From Nocardioides albidus (GTDB lineage Bacteria > Actinomycetota > Actinomycetes > Propionibacteriales > Nocardioidaceae): a stretch of 59,799 bases of DNA. Within the stretch, counting starts at the first letter, position 1; each line of letters starts with the position of its first letter. The stretch lies in assembly GCF_006335005.1 (NCBI RefSeq), contig NZ_VDMP01000024.1:126511-186309 (forward strand). Reading direction: 5' to 3'. This document shows, piece after piece, positions 57,293 through 59,799 of the stretch. The notes under the pieces were generated by a model. That model saw only the letters and a list, made by a program, of their open reading frames with translations, searched no databases and was not told the DNA's origin. The translations under genes and the position numbers were made by a program.

Positions 57293-58459
57293 ATGGCCGA
57301 GGCCTACATCGTCGACGCGGTCCGCACCCCCGTGGGCAAGCGCGGTGGCGCGCTCGCCGGCGTGCACTCCGCCGACCTGGGCGCGCACACGCTCGCGGCC
57401 CTCGTCGAGCGCACCGGCATCGACCCCGGAGCCGTGGACGACGTGATCCTCGGCTGCTGCGACACCATCGGCTCCCAGGCCGGCGACATCGCCCGCACCG
57501 CCTGGCTGGTCGCGGGCCTGCCCGACCACGTCCCCGGCGTGACGATCGACCGGCAGTGCGGCTCGTCGCAGCAGGCGGTCCACTTCGCCGCCCAGGGCGT
57601 CATGTCCGGCACCCAGGACCTCGTGGTCGCGGGCGGTGTGCAGAACATGAGTGCGATCCCGATCTCCGCGGCGATGCTCGTCGGGCAGCAGTACGGCTTC
57701 TCCACCCCCTTCGCCGAGTCGCCCGGCTGGCTCAAGAGGTACGGCGACCAGGAGGTCAGCCAGTTCCGCTCGGCCGAGATGATCGCCGAGAAGTGGGACA
57801 TCTCGCGCGAGGAGATGGAGCGCTTCGCGCTGGCCTCCCACGAGCGTGCCCGGACCGCGATCGCCGAGGGCCGGTTCGCGGGCCAGATCGCGCCGTACCC
57901 GCTCGAGGACGGCTCGGTCCTCGACACCGACCAGTGCCCGCGCGAGACCTCCCTGGAGAAGATGGCCGGTCTCGAGCCGCTCGCCCCCGGCGGCAGGATC
58001 ACCGCGGCCGTCGCGTCCCAGATCTGCGACGGCTCGGCCGCGCTGCTCGTCGCCTCCGAGCAGGCGGTCGAGGAGCACGGGCTGACGCCGCGCGCCCGGG
58101 TCGTGCACCTCTCGGTCCGCGGCGACGACCCGGTCTGGATGCTGACCGGGCCCATCAACGCCACGAAGCACGCGCTGGCCAGGTCCGGCATGAGCATCGA
58201 CGACATCGACCTCTTCGAGTGCAACGAGGCCTTCGCCTCGGTCGTGCTGGCGTGGATGAAGGAGACCGGGGCTCCGCACGAGAAGGTCAACGTCAACGGC
58301 GGCGGGATCGCCCTCGGTCACCCGATCGGCGCCACCGGCGCCCGCCTGATGACGACCCTGCTCGACGAGCTCGAGCGCACCGGCGGCCGCTTCGGCCTGC
58401 AGACGATGTGCGAGGGCGGCGGCCAGGCCAACGTCACCATCATCGAGCGCCTCGGCTGA
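57293..58459 (+). CDS. fadA6: Thiolase, FadA6-like
   Basis: 388 residues from ATG 57293 with AAGGAG 8 nt upstream. Degradative thiolase with nucleophile C89 (DRQCGSSQQAVHFAAQ), H343 (GGGIALGHPIGATGARL) and C373 (TMCEGGGQANVTIIE). All three active-site residues are in place. It would cleave a beta-ketoacyl-CoA formed from the C/D-ring remnant. Last gene of the fadE30-ipdF-fadA6 set, convergent with the PilZ gene. Confidence 0.88.
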   Translation: MAEAYIVDAVRTPVGKRGGALAGVHSADLGAHTLAALVERTGIDPGAVDDVILGCCDTIGSQAGDIARTAWLVAGLPDHVPGVTIDRQCGSSQQAVHFAAQGVMSGTQDLVVAGGVQNMSAIPISAAMLVGQQYGFSTPFAESPGWLKRYGDQEVSQFRSAEMIAEKWDISREEMERFALASHERARTAIAEGRFAGQIAPYPLEDGSVLDTDQCPRETSLEKMAGLEPLAPGGRITAAVASQICDGSAALLVASEQAVEEHGLTPRARVVHLSVRGDDPVWMLTGPINATKHALARSGMSIDDIDLFECNEAFASVVLAWMKETGAPHEKVNVNGGGIALGHPIGATGARLMTTLLDELERTGGRFGLQTMCEGGGQANVTIIERLG

Positions 58460-58486
58460 TCACGGACCCGCCCCGCCGGACATCGT

Positions 58487-59212
58487 TCACCGGCGGCGAC
58501 GACGCCGCTCGGTCTCGAAGACGAGTCGCCTGATCCGGTCGCCGTGGACGGGCGGCTCGGCGAACACGACCGCCACCCCCAGCCCGTCACCGGCGAACCG
58601 CACGTGGCGCACCACCCGCGCCTGATGGACCAGGTTGTCGCCGTCGACGCGCACGGTGGCCTCCACGGTCGTCCCGACCGGCGGGGGAGCCGTGCGCACG
58701 CTCGCCAACAGGCCGCCTTCGCTGACGTCGACCACGACGCCCATGAGGTCCACCTGGGCCGGCCCAGCGGACTCAGCGGACGGGGTGGCCTCCGTGGCCT
58801 GGACCGGGGGCGTGCCCTCGACCTCCGGCGTCCAGCGCAGCAGCACCGGCATCGAGATCCGTGCTCGGAAGTAGGCCCGCTCCTGCAGGCGCGCGACCGG
58901 AGCGCTGGGACGCAGCAGCCAGACGTCGCCGTACGCACGGCGTCCGGGGCTGGTGCTCACCGAGCACTCCATCCGGCCCAGCGGGTAGGTCCAGGCCAAG
59001 GTGACGTCGAAATGGTGCTCGCGCGGGTCGAGGCCGTTCGGGCAGGCGACCACCAGGGTGGTCGGGCCGTCGGGCTGCGGTTCGAGGTCCAGCACCTTGG
59101 TCTCCAGGGCCACGGGCTCGCCGACGGTCGGGCGCAGGGTCAGCGTCACCGTCTGCAGGACCGTGGGGTGCAGGTCGGGCGGTGCCTCGCGGTCGCGTGC
59201 CGTCTGCTGCAT
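58487..59212 (-). CDS. PilZ-domain c-di-GMP receptor protein
   Basis: 241 residues from ATG 59212. An N-terminal YcgR-like beta domain (about 15-105) is followed by a PilZ domain with both ligand motifs: RxxxR at R112-R116 (ERAYFRARISMP) and DxSxxG at D162-G167 (VVDVSEGGLL). It should bind cyclic di-GMP and pass the signal to an unknown partner (motility, exopolysaccharide or pili). A Pro/Ala/Glu-rich insertion (about 133-152) separates the motifs. The frame stays open upstream, but there it encodes the 11-bp tandem repeat, so 59212 was chosen. Confidence 0.83.
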   Translation of the reverse strand: MQQTARDREAPPDLHPTVLQTVTLTLRPTVGEPVALETKVLDLEPQPDGPTTLVVACPNGLDPREHHFDVTLAWTYPLGRMECSVSTSPGRRAYGDVWLLRPSAPVARLQERAYFRARISMPVLLRWTPEVEGTPPVQATEATPSAESAGPAQVDLMGVVVDVSEGGLLASVRTAPPPVGTTVEATVRVDGDNLVHQARVVRHVRFAGDGLGVAVVFAEPPVHGDRIRRLVFETERRRRRR

Positions 59213-59255
59213 GGCGTCCCGATCGGCCGCCCCGGGCCGGACCTGAGGACGGATG

Positions 59256-59310
59256 CGGGCCGGACAGGGGCCGGACGGGGGCCGGACAGGGGCCGGACAG
59301 GGGCTGGATG
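59256..59310 (+). repeat. 11-bp tandem repeat, five copies
   Basis: Unit GGGGCCGGACA starting at 59256, 59267, 59278, 59289 and 59300; the first and last copies are degenerate. It lies in the 135-bp gap between the divergent PilZ and VOC genes, one helical turn per unit. Confidence 0.85.
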
Positions 59311-59347
59311 GTGGAGGAGTGTCGGCGCCGGCTGCTTCGATGGTCAC

Positions 59348-59728
59348 ATGATCGATCACCTCGGCATCAACTGCGCCGACCTCTCCGCCGCCAAGGACTT
59401 CTACGACCAGGTCCTCGCCCCGCTCGGCTACGGCCGCGTGCTCGACTACGACGTGGCCGTCGGCTACGGGCCCGAGGGCGACCCCGCCTTCTGGTTGGGC
59501 AGCTACGAGGACATGCCGCCGCAGCGCGAGATCCACGTCGCGTTCCGGGCCGCGGACGTCGCCGCGGTGCACGCCTTCCACGACGCCGCCGTCGCGGCGG
59601 GGGCCGAGGTGCTGCACGAGCCGCGACCGTGGCCGGAGTACCACCCCGGCTACTACGGCGTGTTCGTGCGCGACCTCGACGGCAACAACGTCGAGGCCGT
59701 CTTCCACGGCTACGTCGCCGGAGCCTGA
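59348..59728 (+). CDS. VOC-family (glyoxalase/dioxygenase superfamily) protein
   Basis: 126 residues from ATG 59348. One VOC module with IDHLGINCADLSAAKDFYDQVLAPLGYG, REIHVAF and DLDGNNVEAVFHGY, giving the usual metal-ligand pattern His/His/Glu. Single-module members act as dimers and include glyoxalase I, fosfomycin-resistance proteins and epimerases; the substrate is unknown. The first VOC signature is intact. Confidence 0.85.
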   Translation: MIDHLGINCADLSAAKDFYDQVLAPLGYGRVLDYDVAVGYGPEGDPAFWLGSYEDMPPQREIHVAFRAADVAAVHAFHDAAVAAGAEVLHEPRPWPEYHPGYYGVFVRDLDGNNVEAVFHGYVAGA

Positions 59729-59747
59729 CCCCCGAGGTGGGCGGTGC

Positions 59748-59799
59748 TCACAGCACCGTCCACCAGATGCCGACGACGGCCGGGACCAGGCCGAGCAGC
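59748..59799 (-). CDS. 3' end of a minus-strand membrane protein (partial)
   Basis: Reading the minus strand from the window edge gives LLGLVPAVVGIWWTVL and a TGA stop (59750-59748). The hydrophobic end suggests a terminal membrane span. Too short for assignment; most of the gene lies beyond the window. Confidence 0.4.
   Translation of the reverse strand, partial: LLGLVPAVVGIWWTVL

Noticed and set aside
59213..59347. N-terminal extension of the PilZ protein
   Set aside because: The open frame there only translates the GC-rich tandem repeat into Pro/Arg low complexity. ATG 59212 begins the conserved region.

Overview
The window is chromosomal DNA of a high-GC actinobacterium. Supporting signs are the actinobacterial IHF gene (mihF), a PriA without helicase motifs, a CNGNGAG-type PyrR leader ahead of pyrR, many GTG starts, ATGA/GTGA/TGATG gene overlaps, and promoters whose -10 box (TAnnnT) sits 6-8 nt before the start codon (leaderless mRNAs). 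A Nocardioides-like member of the Propionibacteriales is my best guess. That is inference, because no rRNA is present.

Positions 1-31.4 kb are the conserved housekeeping backbone on the + strand. The order is alaS(3' end)-ruvX-mltG-aroE-prepilin peptidase-[toxin/antitoxin insert]-aroC-aroK-aroB-aroQ-efp-nusB, then a flavoprotein disulfide-reductase homologue, a proline-rich ParA/MinD-type ATPase and a CsbD protein. The complete UMP pathway follows (pyrR-pyrB-pyrC-carA-carB-pyrD-[lactate 2-monooxygenase-like gene]-pyrF), then mihF-gmk-rpoZ-coaBC-metK-priA-def-fmt-rsmB. Shikimate, pyrimidine, CoA, SAM and translation-initiation functions are therefore encoded in series.

Positions 31.4-42.6 kb are mixed: an LLM flavin oxidoreductase; a minus-strand group of an ATPase, an ECF sigma factor, a membrane anti-sigma-like protein, a lipoprotein and a WXG/propeller/YxxxD protein that looks like a type VII secretion substrate; a NUDIX hydrolase; a secreted protein; a stand-alone LigD-type polymerase; kynureninase; rpe; a MOSC protein; and an OsmC protein.

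Positions 42.6-58.5 kb are a steroid-catabolism island. kstD and a MaoC hydratase lie on the minus strand and hsaA-hsaD-hsaC-hsaB on the plus strand, each side with a 14-bp KstR-type operator (TnnAACnnGTTnnA). A repeat-in-toxin-like secreted protein sits between them. After a secreted serine peptidase and a broken TetR gene come two divergent operons for ring C/D degradation: fadE31-fadE32-fadE33 (minus) and fadE30-ipdF-fadA6 (plus), around an 18-bp palindrome. The window ends with a PilZ (c-di-GMP) protein, an 11-bp tandem repeat, a VOC protein and the 3' end of a minus-strand membrane protein.

No rRNA, tRNA, CRISPR array, transposase or integrase was seen, and no stretch over 300 bases lacks a gene. 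The strongest unexplained signals are: a 22-bp direct repeat that brackets the toxin-antitoxin pair and forms the stop-codon ends of both flanking genes; a nested four-copy palindrome between metK and priA; the WXG/propeller protein operon; and the operator architecture of the steroid island.
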